DNA from: Lawsonibacter hominis
Lineage (GTDB): Bacteria > Bacillota > Clostridia > Oscillospirales > Oscillospiraceae
Direction of reading: 5' to 3'
DNA length: 64,000 bases
Assembly: GCF_014287895.1 (NCBI RefSeq)
Contig: NZ_JACOPP010000014.1
Location: forward strand, 15,763-79,762
Shown: positions 50,107-58,109 of the stretch, one piece after another
Layout: the number at the start of each line of letters is the position of its first letter
Position numbering within the stretch: position 1 is the first letter of the stretch
The notes under the pieces: model-generated
The model's database searches: none
What the model saw: the letters and a program-made list of their open reading frames with translations, nothing else
Told to the model about the DNA's origin: nothing
Translations under genes and position numbers: made by a program

Positions 50107-50751
50107 TCACAGCTCCTTTTTTTCGTAGATCCCCTGGGCGATCCAGTAGGAGAGCACGAAAGTGCCCACGGCCAGGATCGCCAGCAGGGCGGGCAGGGCG
50201 TTTGCCAGCCAGGCGGGCGGCCGGGGCAGGCCGCCCTGCTGCTGGGCCAGCTTGCCCAGCAGCATGCAGCCCCCGAAAATGACGATGAAGAAGATCATGC
50301 TGATGGTACGGCTCTTTTCCGCGCCGAACCGGAACAGCAGCGGCAGGAGGATGGCGTCCATGACCATGGCCACGCCCATACAGGCCCCCACGGCTGCCAG
50401 CAGGTCGGCAAGCGGCTCTGTGAGCAGCCCGGTCAGCGACAGGATCGCGGCCAGAACGGCTACCAGGACGGCGCAGGCTGCCAGGACCAGCAGCGTAAAG
50501 AGGTATTTGGCCGCCACCACGCCGCTCCGACCGGCGGGGGTGGCGGCGGCGTACCGCCCCCAGTGGGCCTGGTCGTCATAGGCAATGGAGCTCATGGGAA
50601 CCATCATGGCGATGACCGCCACCAAAGCGGAGAGAATGGAAGCGGGGAACACACCGGTCACGGCCAGTACGCCGTAGACCACAAAGAAGGCCAGATAGTA
50701 GCCCAACTGCTTTTTCATGACAAAAAAGTCCTTGCAGATCAGTCCGCGCAT
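50107..50751 (-). CDS. ABC-2 type transporter permease (first copy)
   Basis: A 214-residue paralogue of the next gene, with the same hydrophobic plan and the loop SIAYDDQAHWGRYAAATPAG. Its start overlaps the end of the ATPase gene by 13 bases, so synthesis is coupled. The pair presumably arose by tandem duplication. Confidence 0.85.
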   Translation of the reverse strand: MRGLICKDFFVMKKQLGYYLAFFVVYGVLAVTGVFPASILSALVAVIAMMVPMSSIAYDDQAHWGRYAAATPAGRSGVVAAKYLFTLLVLAACAVLVAVLAAILSLTGLLTEPLADLLAAVGACMGVAMVMDAILLPLLFRFGAEKSRTISMIFFIVIFGGCMLLGKLAQQQGGLPRPPAWLANALPALLAILAVGTFVLSYWIAQGIYEKKEL

Positions 50752-51608
50752 GACGCATCCCCCTTTACGGTGAAGAGCATGATCTCCTCCAGAGTCACAG
50801 GGTCCACTGTGAGCTGCGGATAACGGCGGCAGAACGCGCGCCGGTCTTTGATCAGCGCTTCGCAGCCAAACTGGCTCACCCGTTTGCCGGCCAGCAGGGC
50901 CGGGTCCACCGCAGCCAGGTCGCTCCGGGCGCAGACCAGCCGCCCGTAGGTGTCCAGCAGTTCATCCTTGGCGCCCTGCACGGCGACCTTGCCCTTGTGC
51001 AGGTAGGTCACGTAGTCGGCCACCTTTTCCAGATCGCTGGTAATATGGCTGGAGATGAGGATGGCATGCGTTTCCTCCTGGATGAACGCCAGAAACTCAT
51101 CCAGGATCTCGTCCCGCACCACCGGGTCGAGCCCGCCGGTGGCCTCATCCAGGATCAGCAGCCGGGGCCGGGCGGACAGCGCCGAAGCGATGGAGAGCTT
51201 CATTTTCATCCCCTTGGAGTATTCCTTGATGGTCTTATCCCGGGGCAGGCCGAATTTGCGCAGATAATCCTCGAAGCACGCGCTGTCCCAGCGCCGGTAG
51301 ATCCTGGACAGGATTTTCCCCACCTCGCAGGCGCGGAGGGTCTCATGGAAGGTGCACTCGTCCAGCACGACCCCGATCTGCTCCTTGACGGCGCGCTCCT
51401 CTCTGAGATTGTCCATGCCCAGCACCCGGATGGTCCCGCTGTCCCGGCGGATCAGGTTCAGAATACATTTGATCGTGGTGGATTTACCGGCGCCGTTCTC
51501 GCCGATCAGGCCCATGATGGTACCGCCGGGAACGGCCAGGGATACGTCGTCCAGGCGGAAGGACCCGTACTGTTTGCTCAGATGTTCGATCTCCAATGCG
51601 TAGTTCAT
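50739..51608 (-). CDS. ABC transporter ATP-binding protein
   Basis: A 289-residue ATPase. Walker A is GLIGENGAGKSTTIK, the signature is YSKGMKMKLSIASALS, and Walker B is RLLILDEATGGLDP. The C-terminal ~75 residues form an extra domain common in exporter ATPases of the YtrB/BcrA type. Its ATG overlaps the gntR stop codon by one base (TAATG). With a GntR/YtrA regulator upstream, export of an antibiotic or peptide is a reasonable guess. Confidence 0.9.
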   Translation of the reverse strand: MNYALEIEHLSKQYGSFRLDDVSLAVPGGTIMGLIGENGAGKSTTIKCILNLIRRDSGTIRVLGMDNLREERAVKEQIGVVLDECTFHETLRACEVGKILSRIYRRWDSACFEDYLRKFGLPRDKTIKEYSKGMKMKLSIASALSARPRLLILDEATGGLDPVVRDEILDEFLAFIQEETHAILISSHITSDLEKVADYVTYLHKGKVAVQGAKDELLDTYGRLVCARSDLAAVDPALLAGKRVSQFGCEALIKDRRAFCRRYPQLTVDPVTLEEIMLFTVKGDASCAD

Positions 51609-51985
51609 TATGACTCGTCTCCATATAAAAGGTTGAGGGTCTCGGTCATTTCGCCCAGAGTGACGCCGCCGGTCTTGGCTGCGTCCACTGCCCGGGAGAG
51701 ATGTTCTTCCACCCGGCGCAGGGTATCCTCCCGCACCAGCTCCAGGTTGCGGGGGGCAACAAAGCACCCTTTTCCCGGAATCGTGGTCAGAAAGCCGTCC
51801 CGTTCCAGTTCTTCATAGGCGCGCTTGGTGGTGATCACGGAAATACGCAGCTCCTTGGCCAGCAGCCGCATGGAGGGCAGGGCCTCGCCCTCCCGCAGCT
51901 CGCCCCGCAGAATGAGGCCCTTCACCTGCCGGGTAATCTGGTCATAGATGGGTATGCCGCCGGAATTGCGGATGATGATGTCCAT
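51608..51985 (-). CDS. GntR-family transcriptional regulator, YtrA subfamily
   Basis: A 125-residue protein with an N-terminal winged helix (IYDQITRQVKGLILRGELRE; LLAKELRISVITTKRAYEEL). A short C-terminal helical tail of about 45 residues replaces a ligand-binding domain, the mark of the YtrA subfamily. It heads the ABC operon and probably represses it through the inverted repeat at 52006-52032. ATG at 51985 follows AAGGTGCATC. Confidence 0.9.
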   Translation of the reverse strand: MDIIIRNSGGIPIYDQITRQVKGLILRGELREGEALPSMRLLAKELRISVITTKRAYEELERDGFLTTIPGKGCFVAPRNLELVREDTLRRVEEHLSRAVDAAKTGGVTLGEMTETLNLLYGDES

Positions 51986-52005
51986 GATGCACCTTCTTGT
52001 TGTTT

Positions 52006-52057
52006 TACTGTATATATTCAGCATGTACAGTATATACGCAGCGGGGACGTTTGTCAA
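52006..52057 (-). promoter_or_regulatory. Promoter and candidate GntR operator of the ABC operon
   Basis: Minus strand TTGACA (52052-52057), 17-base spacer, TATACT (52029-52034). The inverted repeat TACTGTA (52006-52012)/TACAGTA (52026-52032) overlaps the -10 element and the start site, the position expected for autorepression. Confidence 0.72.
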
Positions 52058-52138
52058 TAGGATGCGACCATTTTATCCGTCAAGACAGAACGGCGGCCTG
52101 GGACAGGGAATCCTATCCCTGCTTCTTTTTGGTTTTTC

Positions 52139-52184
52139 GAAAAAACGGAGAAAGCGGAAGCCGCATGCGGCTTCCGCTTTCTCC
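52139..52184 (-). terminator. Terminator of gap
   Basis: The 38-base palindrome 52147-52184 (GGAGAAAGCGGAAGCCGC and its complement) is followed on the minus strand by GTTTTTTC. Confidence 0.88.
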
Positions 52185-52199
52185 CTGCTTTACAATGGA

Positions 52200-53213
52200 T
52201 TACTTGTGGTCCACACCGTACATATACTGGATCAGGTCCAGTACCTTGTTGGAGTAGCCCATTTCGTTGTCATACCAGGACACGACCTTCACGAAGGTGT
52301 CGGTCAGGGCGATGCCGGCGCCGGCATCGAAAATGGAGGTGCGGGGATCGCCCAGGAAGTCGGAGGAGACCACGGCGTCCTCGGTATAGCCCAGGATGCC
52401 CTTCAGCTCGCCCTCGGAGGCGGCCTTCATGGCAGCGCAGATTTCATCGTACTTCGCGGGCTTGGCCAGGTTGACGGTCAGGTCCACCACAGACACGTCG
52501 AGAGTGGGCACGCGCATGGACATGCCGGTCAGCTTCCCGTTGAGGGAGGGGATGACCTTGCCCACGGCCTTGGCGGCGCCGGTGGAGGAGGGGATGATGT
52601 TGCCGGAAGCCGCGCGGCCGCCGCGCCAGTCTTTCTTGGAAGGGCCGTCCACGGTCTTCTGGGTGGCGGTGGTGGAGTGGACGGTGGTCATCAGGCCCTC
52701 GGTAATGCCCCAGTTGTCGTTGAGGACCTTGGCGATGGGGGCCAGGCAGTTGGTGGTGCAGGAGGCGTTGGAGACAAAATTCATGCCGGGATCATAGGCA
52801 GTGTTGTTCACGCCCATCACGAACATGGGGGTGTCGTCCTTGGAGGGGGCGGACATGACGACCTTCTTGGCGCCGGCGTCAATGTGAGCCTGGGCCTTCT
52901 CCTTGGTCAGGAACTGACCGGTGGACTCCACCACATACTCGGCGCCCACCTTGCCCCAGGGAATGTTCTTGGGGTCCATCTCAGCGAAGAAGGAAACCTC
53001 TTTGCCGTTGACGATGATGGAGTGGTCGGTATAGCTGATCTCGCCCTGGAACTGACCGTGCATGGTATCGTAACGGAGCATGTAGGCCATATAGTCCGGC
53101 GTCATGAAGGGGTCGTTGATGCCGACAAACTCAATGTCAGGGCGGCTGATGCCGGCGCGGAACACCAGACGACCGATCCGGCCAAAGCCATTAATGCCAA
53201 CTTTGATGCTCAT
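52200..53213 (-). CDS. gap: Glyceraldehyde-3-phosphate dehydrogenase
   Basis: A 337-residue glycolytic enzyme. The NAD-binding N-terminus is VGINGFGRIGRLVF, and the catalytic Cys is in SNASCTTNCLAP near 153. HSTTATQKTVDGPS and the S-loop RVPTLDVSVVDLTVNL are present. Normal length. ATG follows GAAGGAGAGATTCATT. Single gene with its own promoter and terminator. Confidence 0.97.
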   Translation of the reverse strand: MSIKVGINGFGRIGRLVFRAGISRPDIEFVGINDPFMTPDYMAYMLRYDTMHGQFQGEISYTDHSIIVNGKEVSFFAEMDPKNIPWGKVGAEYVVESTGQFLTKEKAQAHIDAGAKKVVMSAPSKDDTPMFVMGVNNTAYDPGMNFVSNASCTTNCLAPIAKVLNDNWGITEGLMTTVHSTTATQKTVDGPSKKDWRGGRAASGNIIPSSTGAAKAVGKVIPSLNGKLTGMSMRVPTLDVSVVDLTVNLAKPAKYDEICAAMKAASEGELKGILGYTEDAVVSSDFLGDPRTSIFDAGAGIALTDTFVKVVSWYDNEMGYSNKVLDLIQYMYGVDHK

Positions 53214-53272
53214 AATGAATCTCTCCTTCGTTCTAAATGATTTCTTAAGTCTGTTTTTTTCAGCGCGCCTTC

Positions 53273-53301
53273 ATTATAGACTAATCCTCTGCGCTTGAAA
53301 A
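53273..53301 (-). promoter_or_regulatory. Promoter of gap
   Basis: Minus strand TTTTCA (53296-53301), 17-base spacer, TATAAT (53273-53278). Confidence 0.65.
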
Positions 53302-53394
53302 GAGGAAAAACCGAAAAGTTAATGGGAAATTTGAATGAATTTGCGAGCCGGTTATCGGTAAACGTTGCAGTTTCGACATTTTTCGATCTTTTTC

Positions 53395-53423
53395 TTGTGC
53401 GGCAGACCAATATTTGGTATACT
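53395..53423 (+). promoter_or_regulatory. Promoter of the kinase-like gene at 53502
   Basis: TTGTGC (53395-53400), 17-base spacer, TATACT (53418-53423). Confidence 0.55.
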
Positions 53424-53501
53424 GACCTCGTATCGCAGTTTTGATCCGCTTTTGCACATGCTATCAGTGCTCGACCGTCCATACGAGAGGAGGGCTCGGC
53501 G

Positions 53502-54296
53502 TTGGAGCCGTTATTGGAGGAATGGGGGCCGCTTCTGGTGGAGCAGCTCCGGGAACAGCTGAACAATTTAACTGCGGCGGCGCAGCTTTTAACTCCGGTT
53601 GTGCAGGAGTCCGGCGAGGAACGCCACCGGCAGTATCTTGCCATTCTGAACCAAAGCGTATACCGTATGACCCGTACCCTGAACAATGCGGAGTATGCCC
53701 AGCTGCCGGAAGGGGAACCGGCCCTGCGCCGGGCGCCGCTGGATCTGGCGGGCCTGTGCCGGGAGCTGGAGCGGCAGGTGACCCCGCTGGCCGCGCTGGC
53801 CGGGGTGCAGTTCTCCTACGAGGAGGAGCGCGCCTGTCTGCTGACGGTGGGGGACGCCGCCCTGCTGCGGCGGATGCTGCTCAACCTGATCGCAAATGCC
53901 CTGGGGGCGGCGGGGAGCGGCGGGCAGGCCGGACTGCGGCTGGCCGATGCCCGGTCGGCGGCGGTGCTCACCGTGTGGGACAACGGTCCCGGGCTGCCGC
54001 CGTGCGCGGAAGAGCGCGGCGCAGAAAGCCTGCTCCGCAGGCCGGACGGCCTGGGGCTCGGGCTGAGCATCGCCCGGCGTGTCGCATCCCTCCACGGCGG
54101 CGCGCTGGTTTTGGAACAGCGGGAGGGGCGCGGCCTGCGCTCGGTGGTCTCCCTGCCGGTATGCCCGCCGGAGCGGAATCAGATGCTCAAAACGCCCCAA
54201 ATGGGCTGCGACCCCACCGGCGGTTTTTCCCCGGTATTGGTGGAACTGTCCGGTGTGCTGCCCTACCAGGCCTTTTTGCCGGAGGACGTGGAATAG
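53502..54296 (+). CDS. Soluble histidine-kinase-like ATPase lacking the phospho-acceptor His
   Basis: A 264-residue protein with a dimerisation helix pair (about 10-70) and an HATPase_c domain. The N box is LNLIANALGAAG, the G1 box DNGPGLPP, and the G2 box GLGLGLSIARR. In the place of the H-box HELRxPLTAI stands REQLNNLTAA, with Arg17 for His. No sensor or membrane segment and no response regulator next to it. It may be a pseudokinase or bind another partner. About 45 C-terminal residues follow the ATPase. The start is TTG 53502, eight bases after GAGGAGG. Confidence 0.75.
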   Translation: MEPLLEEWGPLLVEQLREQLNNLTAAAQLLTPVVQESGEERHRQYLAILNQSVYRMTRTLNNAEYAQLPEGEPALRRAPLDLAGLCRELERQVTPLAALAGVQFSYEEERACLLTVGDAALLRRMLLNLIANALGAAGSGGQAGLRLADARSAAVLTVWDNGPGLPPCAEERGAESLLRRPDGLGLGLSIARRVASLHGGALVLEQREGRGLRSVVSLPVCPPERNQMLKTPQMGCDPTGGFSPVLVELSGVLPYQAFLPEDVE

Positions 54297-54435
54297 GCGC
54301 GCATACCAGCGTTTGCTGGAGAAGTCCCGCCGCGTTTTGCACCGGTGGCGCGAAACGGCGTTCCCCTCTCTCCCGCCGCGGCGCGCCCGGACGGAAGAGG
54401 GGGCGAACGCTCCGCAGTGGTTTCGATGGTCTCAG

Positions 54436-54470
54436 GCATGCGCGGGACGTTTGGTCCCGCGCATGCTTTT
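54436..54470 (+). terminator. Terminator after the kinase-like gene
   Basis: GCATGCGCGGGAC (54436-54448), loop gtttg, complement 54454-54466, then TTTT. Confidence 0.8.
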
Positions 54471-54504
54471 CTCTGCCCGTGCCTGAAATGGCTTGGGGCG
54501 GGGC

Positions 54505-54533
54505 TTGACGCTGGCCGGAGGACGTGGGATAAT
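54505..54533 (+). promoter_or_regulatory. Promoter of the cation efflux gene
   Basis: TTGACG (54505-54510), 17-base spacer, GATAAT (54528-54533). Confidence 0.6.
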
Positions 54534-54576
54534 AAAGGGTAAATCCTGGTGCGAATTTGGGCTTGGGAGTGCTGGC

Positions 54577-55752
54577 ATGACCGACTTTTTGATCAAAACT
54601 TTCATCCGGGACAGCGAGCAGGTCCACGACCCGGCGGTGCGGGAGCGCTACGGCGTCCTGTCCGGCGTTGTGGGCATCCTGCTCAATCTGCTGCTTTCGG
54701 CGGGCAAGCTCTGTGCCGGGGTGCTCTCGGCTTCGATTTCCATCACGGCCGACGCGTTCAACAATTTATCCGATGCCGGTTCGTCCGTGGTGACGCTGGT
54801 GGGCTTCAAGCTGGCGGGCCAAAAGGCAGACGACGGCCACCCCTTCGGCCATGGGCGGCTGGAATACCTGACGGGGCTGCTGGTTTCGCTGGTCATCCTG
54901 CTGGTGGGCCTGGAGCTGGGCAAGAGCTCTATTGAGAAGATCCTCCACCCGGAGCCGGTCTCGTTCTCCGTGGTCTCTGTGATCATTCTGGCCATTTCCA
55001 TCCTGGTGAAGCTATGGATGTGCCTGTTCAACCGCCGGCTGGGCCGCCGCATCGGCTCGGCCGCCATGGCCGCCACCGCGGCCGACTCGCTTTCCGACGT
55101 GGCGGCCACTTCCGCCGTGTTGGCCGGAACCCTGGTGGGACGGATGACCGGCCTGGCGATCGACGGCTGGGTGGGCGCCCTGGTGGCGGTATTCATCCTG
55201 CGGGCGGGCTGGGGGGCCGCCAAGGATACCATCAATCCCCTGCTGGGCCAGAATCCGGACCCGGAACTGGTGCGGAATATCCAGACCACAGTGCTCTCCC
55301 ATCCGCAGGTGACGGGAATGCACGATCTGATCATCCACGACTACGGCCCCGGCCGGAGCATGATGTCCTTCCATGCGGAGGTGCCCATCGATTCCGATAT
55401 CATGGAGGCCCATGATGTGATCGACCACATCGAACGGGAGCTGAAGGACCGGTTCGGGATCGAGACCTCGGTGCATATGGATCCCATCGCCACCAACGAC
55501 GAGCAGGTCAACCGGGTGCGCGCTCAGGTGGCCGCGCTGGTACAGGTCATCGATCCGGCCATGACGATCCACGATTTCCGCATGACCCGCGGCCCCCTCC
55601 ATACCAACCTGATCTTCGACGTGGTGGTCCCCCATAAGTGCCCGCTCAGCGACGGAGAGGTGGCCGCACGGATCGAAAAGGCGGTAAAGACGCTGGACGA
55701 CCATTATTTTGTGGTGCTTCAGCTCGACCGCTCTTACGTAAGCGGGCATTAG
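54577..55752 (+). CDS. Cation diffusion facilitator family transporter
   Basis: A 391-residue membrane exporter with six helices in the first ~210 residues. The metal site residues are in ITADAFNNLSDAGSS (DxxxD, helix 2) and AATAADSLSDVAATS (DxxxD, helix 5). HPFGHGRLEYL is the family signature. The cytoplasmic C-terminal domain is extended to about 180 residues. Zn, Mn or Fe efflux by proton antiport is likely; the metal is not readable. ATG 54577 follows GGGAGTGCTGGC. Confidence 0.92.
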   Translation: MTDFLIKTFIRDSEQVHDPAVRERYGVLSGVVGILLNLLLSAGKLCAGVLSASISITADAFNNLSDAGSSVVTLVGFKLAGQKADDGHPFGHGRLEYLTGLLVSLVILLVGLELGKSSIEKILHPEPVSFSVVSVIILAISILVKLWMCLFNRRLGRRIGSAAMAATAADSLSDVAATSAVLAGTLVGRMTGLAIDGWVGALVAVFILRAGWGAAKDTINPLLGQNPDPELVRNIQTTVLSHPQVTGMHDLIIHDYGPGRSMMSFHAEVPIDSDIMEAHDVIDHIERELKDRFGIETSVHMDPIATNDEQVNRVRAQVAALVQVIDPAMTIHDFRMTRGPLHTNLIFDVVVPHKCPLSDGEVAARIEKAVKTLDDHYFVVLQLDRSYVSGH

Positions 55753-55810
55753 CCCTGCGGGAGGCGGACAGGGCAGGCAAAACCCCTTTGCCCGATGCTG
55801 CGGCATTCTC

Positions 55811-55853
55811 TTAACAAAAAATTCACCCAACCGCCGCCCGCGGCAGGTATAAT
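55811..55853 (+). promoter_or_regulatory. Candidate Pho-box-like promoter of the two-component operon
   Basis: TATAAT at 55848-55853 has no good -35. Instead TTAACA (55811-55816) and TTCACC (55822-55827), 11 bases apart, look like the direct repeats bound by PhoB/PhoP-type regulators. Suggests autoactivation. Confidence 0.45.
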
Positions 55854-55962
55854 GGCAGCAAACGGCCGGGATGCCGGCCGGCGGGCATGAACGATGCGCA
55901 CGGACCGCTGTGCGTTTGTCGTATCCAAACCAGTAGACCGCAACAAAAAAGGACGGTGCGCT

Positions 55963-56652
55963 ATGGCTAAAAAGGTCCTCATCGTGGAAGACGAAACCAA
56001 CATTGCCGAACTGCTCCACCTATATCTGGAGAAAGAAGGATTTGACACGGCGGTAGCCGGGGACGGCGGAAAGGGCGTGGAGCTGTTCCGCTCCTTCCAT
56101 CCGGACCTGGTGCTGCTGGACATCATGCTGCCGATCATGGACGGCTGGTCCGTGCTGAAAAAGATCCGCGAGAGCGATAAGACCCCCGTCATCATGCTCA
56201 CGGCCAAGGGAGAGACCCAGGACAAGGTGGCCGGCCTGGAGGGGGGCGCCGACGATTATATCGTCAAGCCCTTTGAGATGAAGGAGGTCCTGGCCCGGAT
56301 CCATGCGGTGCTCCGCCGCTTCGGCGGCGAGGAGGACAGCGGGGAGAAGAAGCTTACCTTCGACAAGCTGGTCATCAACCTGGATTCTTACGAGCTGCTG
56401 GTGGACGGCAAGCGGGTGGACACGCCCCCCAAGGAGCTGGAGCTTCTGTACCACCTGGCCGCCTCGCCCAACCGGGTGTTTACCCGCAACCAGCTGCTGG
56501 ACGAGGTATGGGGCTTCGATTACTTCGGGGATTCCCGCACGGTCGACGTGCACATCAAGCGCCTGCGGGAGAAGCTGGAGGGCGTCTCGGAGCAATGGTG
56601 CCTGAAGACCGTGTGGGGCGTGGGCTATAAGTTCGAGGTCGGGGCTGGATGA
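55963..56652 (+). CDS. OmpR/PhoB-family response regulator
   Basis: The 229-residue protein has a receiver domain at 1-120 with acidic pocket E9-D10, phospho-acceptor D53 (LLDIMLPIMDG) and the conserved TAKG and K of YIVKPF. A winged-helix DNA-binding domain covers about 135-229 (RTVDVHIKRLREKLEG, then TVWGVGYKFE). ATG is nine bases after AAGGA. It overlaps the sensor kinase gene by four bases. Confidence 0.93.
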   Translation: MAKKVLIVEDETNIAELLHLYLEKEGFDTAVAGDGGKGVELFRSFHPDLVLLDIMLPIMDGWSVLKKIRESDKTPVIMLTAKGETQDKVAGLEGGADDYIVKPFEMKEVLARIHAVLRRFGGEEDSGEKKLTFDKLVINLDSYELLVDGKRVDTPPKELELLYHLAASPNRVFTRNQLLDEVWGFDYFGDSRTVDVHIKRLREKLEGVSEQWCLKTVWGVGYKFEVGAG

Positions 56653-58100
56653 AAAGCCTGTACAAGCGGCAGTTCGTGATGATGGCGGGGATGATCCTGG
56701 TCTCCTTCGCCCTGCTGGGGGCCGCCTTCATCACCCTGTCCTACCGCTATACCGTCCAGGAAAAGCGGGATTCCATGGAGCGCAACGCCGACTATATCGC
56801 GGCGTTTACCTCCGCCATGTACTCCAGCGGCTTTAATGTGCGGGACGACGGCTATCAGGTCTACGTCTCCTCCATCGCCCGCATCTCAGACGCCTATGTC
56901 CTGGTGACCGCCGCAGACGGACAGGTGATCCTCTCCGCCGACGGGAATACCCTTCAGACCGGCTCTACCGGCTATACCCTGCCCCAAAGCGTGGTGGCGC
57001 AGGTACAAAAGGACGGGCGCTTCACCGGAATCACCACCCTGGGCGGACTGTTCCCGGAAAAGCGCTATGTGGCGGGGACTCCCGTACAGGTCAACGCTCT
57101 GGATCTGACCACCGGTCAGACCGGGCTGAAGACCATCGCCGTGGTCTACATGGCCGCGGATACCTCCAGCATTACGGAGATGTGGCGGGCGTTCGCCTCC
57201 ATCTTCTTTTTTACCGCCGTGGTGGTGCTGTGCATCGCCTTCATCACCAGCTCGGTGACCTCCCTGCGGCAGACCAAGCCGCTGAAGGAGATCGCTGATA
57301 TGGCGCGGAAATTCGGGCATGGGGAATTCGGCGCCCGGGTGAACGGCTATGAAAACCGGCGGGACGAGGTGGGCGAGCTGGCCGAGGCCTTCAACGCCAT
57401 GGCCGACTCCATCGCCAAGAGCGAGGCCCGGCGCAGCGAATTCGTGGCCAATATCTCCCACGAGCTCAAGACGCCCATGACCACCATCGCCGGATTCTCC
57501 GACGGCATTCTGGACGGCACCATCACGCCCGACCATGAAAAGGCGGCCCTGCAGACCATTTCCTCCGAGACGCGGCGGCTCTCCCGCCTGGTGCGGCGGA
57601 TGCTGGACCTGTCGCGGCTGCAGTCGGCGGAGAACATCACCGCCCAGGAACAGTTCGATGTGTCCGAGGTGCTGCTGCGGGTGCTGGTGAGCCTGGAGAC
57701 CAAGATCAACGCCCGCCATCTGGATGTGGATACCCAGATCCCCGAGGGGGCCGTTCTGGTCTGGGGCGACCCGGATTCCATCACCCAGGTGTGTTATAAT
57801 CTGCTGGACAACGCCATCAAATTTTCCGCCGAGGGCTCCACCCTGGGCCTGAGCATCACGACCAAGGGCGGAAAGGCCTATGTATCGGTACGAAATACCG
57901 GTCAGACCATCCCGCCGGAGGAGCTGCCGCTCATCTTCGACCGCTTCCACAAAAGCGACAAATCCCGCAGCGTGGACCGGGAGGGCGTGGGCCTGGGGTT
58001 GTATATCGTCAAGACCATCCTGAACAGCCACAAAGAAAACATTACGGTGAGCAGTGAAAATGGTGTGACCGAGTTTGTCTTTACGCTGACGCTGGCCTGA
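56649..58100 (+). CDS. Membrane sensor histidine kinase (HAMP-HisKA-HATPase)
   Basis: The 483-residue protein has a membrane helix at about 12-32, an extracytoplasmic sensor of about 145 residues, and a second helix at about 183-202. A HAMP domain follows, then the H-box SHELKTPMTT with H271. The N box is NLLDNAIKF and the G2 box GVGLGLYIVK. ATGA overlap with the regulator gene shows coupling. With HtrA following ten bases later, envelope-stress sensing is plausible; a phosphate signal is suggested only by the Pho-like repeats. Confidence 0.93.
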   Translation: MKSLYKRQFVMMAGMILVSFALLGAAFITLSYRYTVQEKRDSMERNADYIAAFTSAMYSSGFNVRDDGYQVYVSSIARISDAYVLVTAADGQVILSADGNTLQTGSTGYTLPQSVVAQVQKDGRFTGITTLGGLFPEKRYVAGTPVQVNALDLTTGQTGLKTIAVVYMAADTSSITEMWRAFASIFFFTAVVVLCIAFITSSVTSLRQTKPLKEIADMARKFGHGEFGARVNGYENRRDEVGELAEAFNAMADSIAKSEARRSEFVANISHELKTPMTTIAGFSDGILDGTITPDHEKAALQTISSETRRLSRLVRRMLDLSRLQSAENITAQEQFDVSEVLLRVLVSLETKINARHLDVDTQIPEGAVLVWGDPDSITQVCYNLLDNAIKFSAEGSTLGLSITTKGGKAYVSVRNTGQTIPPEELPLIFDRFHKSDKSRSVDREGVGLGLYIVKTILNSHKENITVSSENGVTEFVFTLTLA

Positions 58101-58109
58101 GGAGGCTTT

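Noticed and set aside
54297..54430. Possible continuation of the kinase-like gene in another frame (AYQRLLEKSRRVLHRW)
   Set aside because: It would need a frameshift after a complete ATPase domain. The stretch is short and has no conserved motif I know, so chance is more likely.
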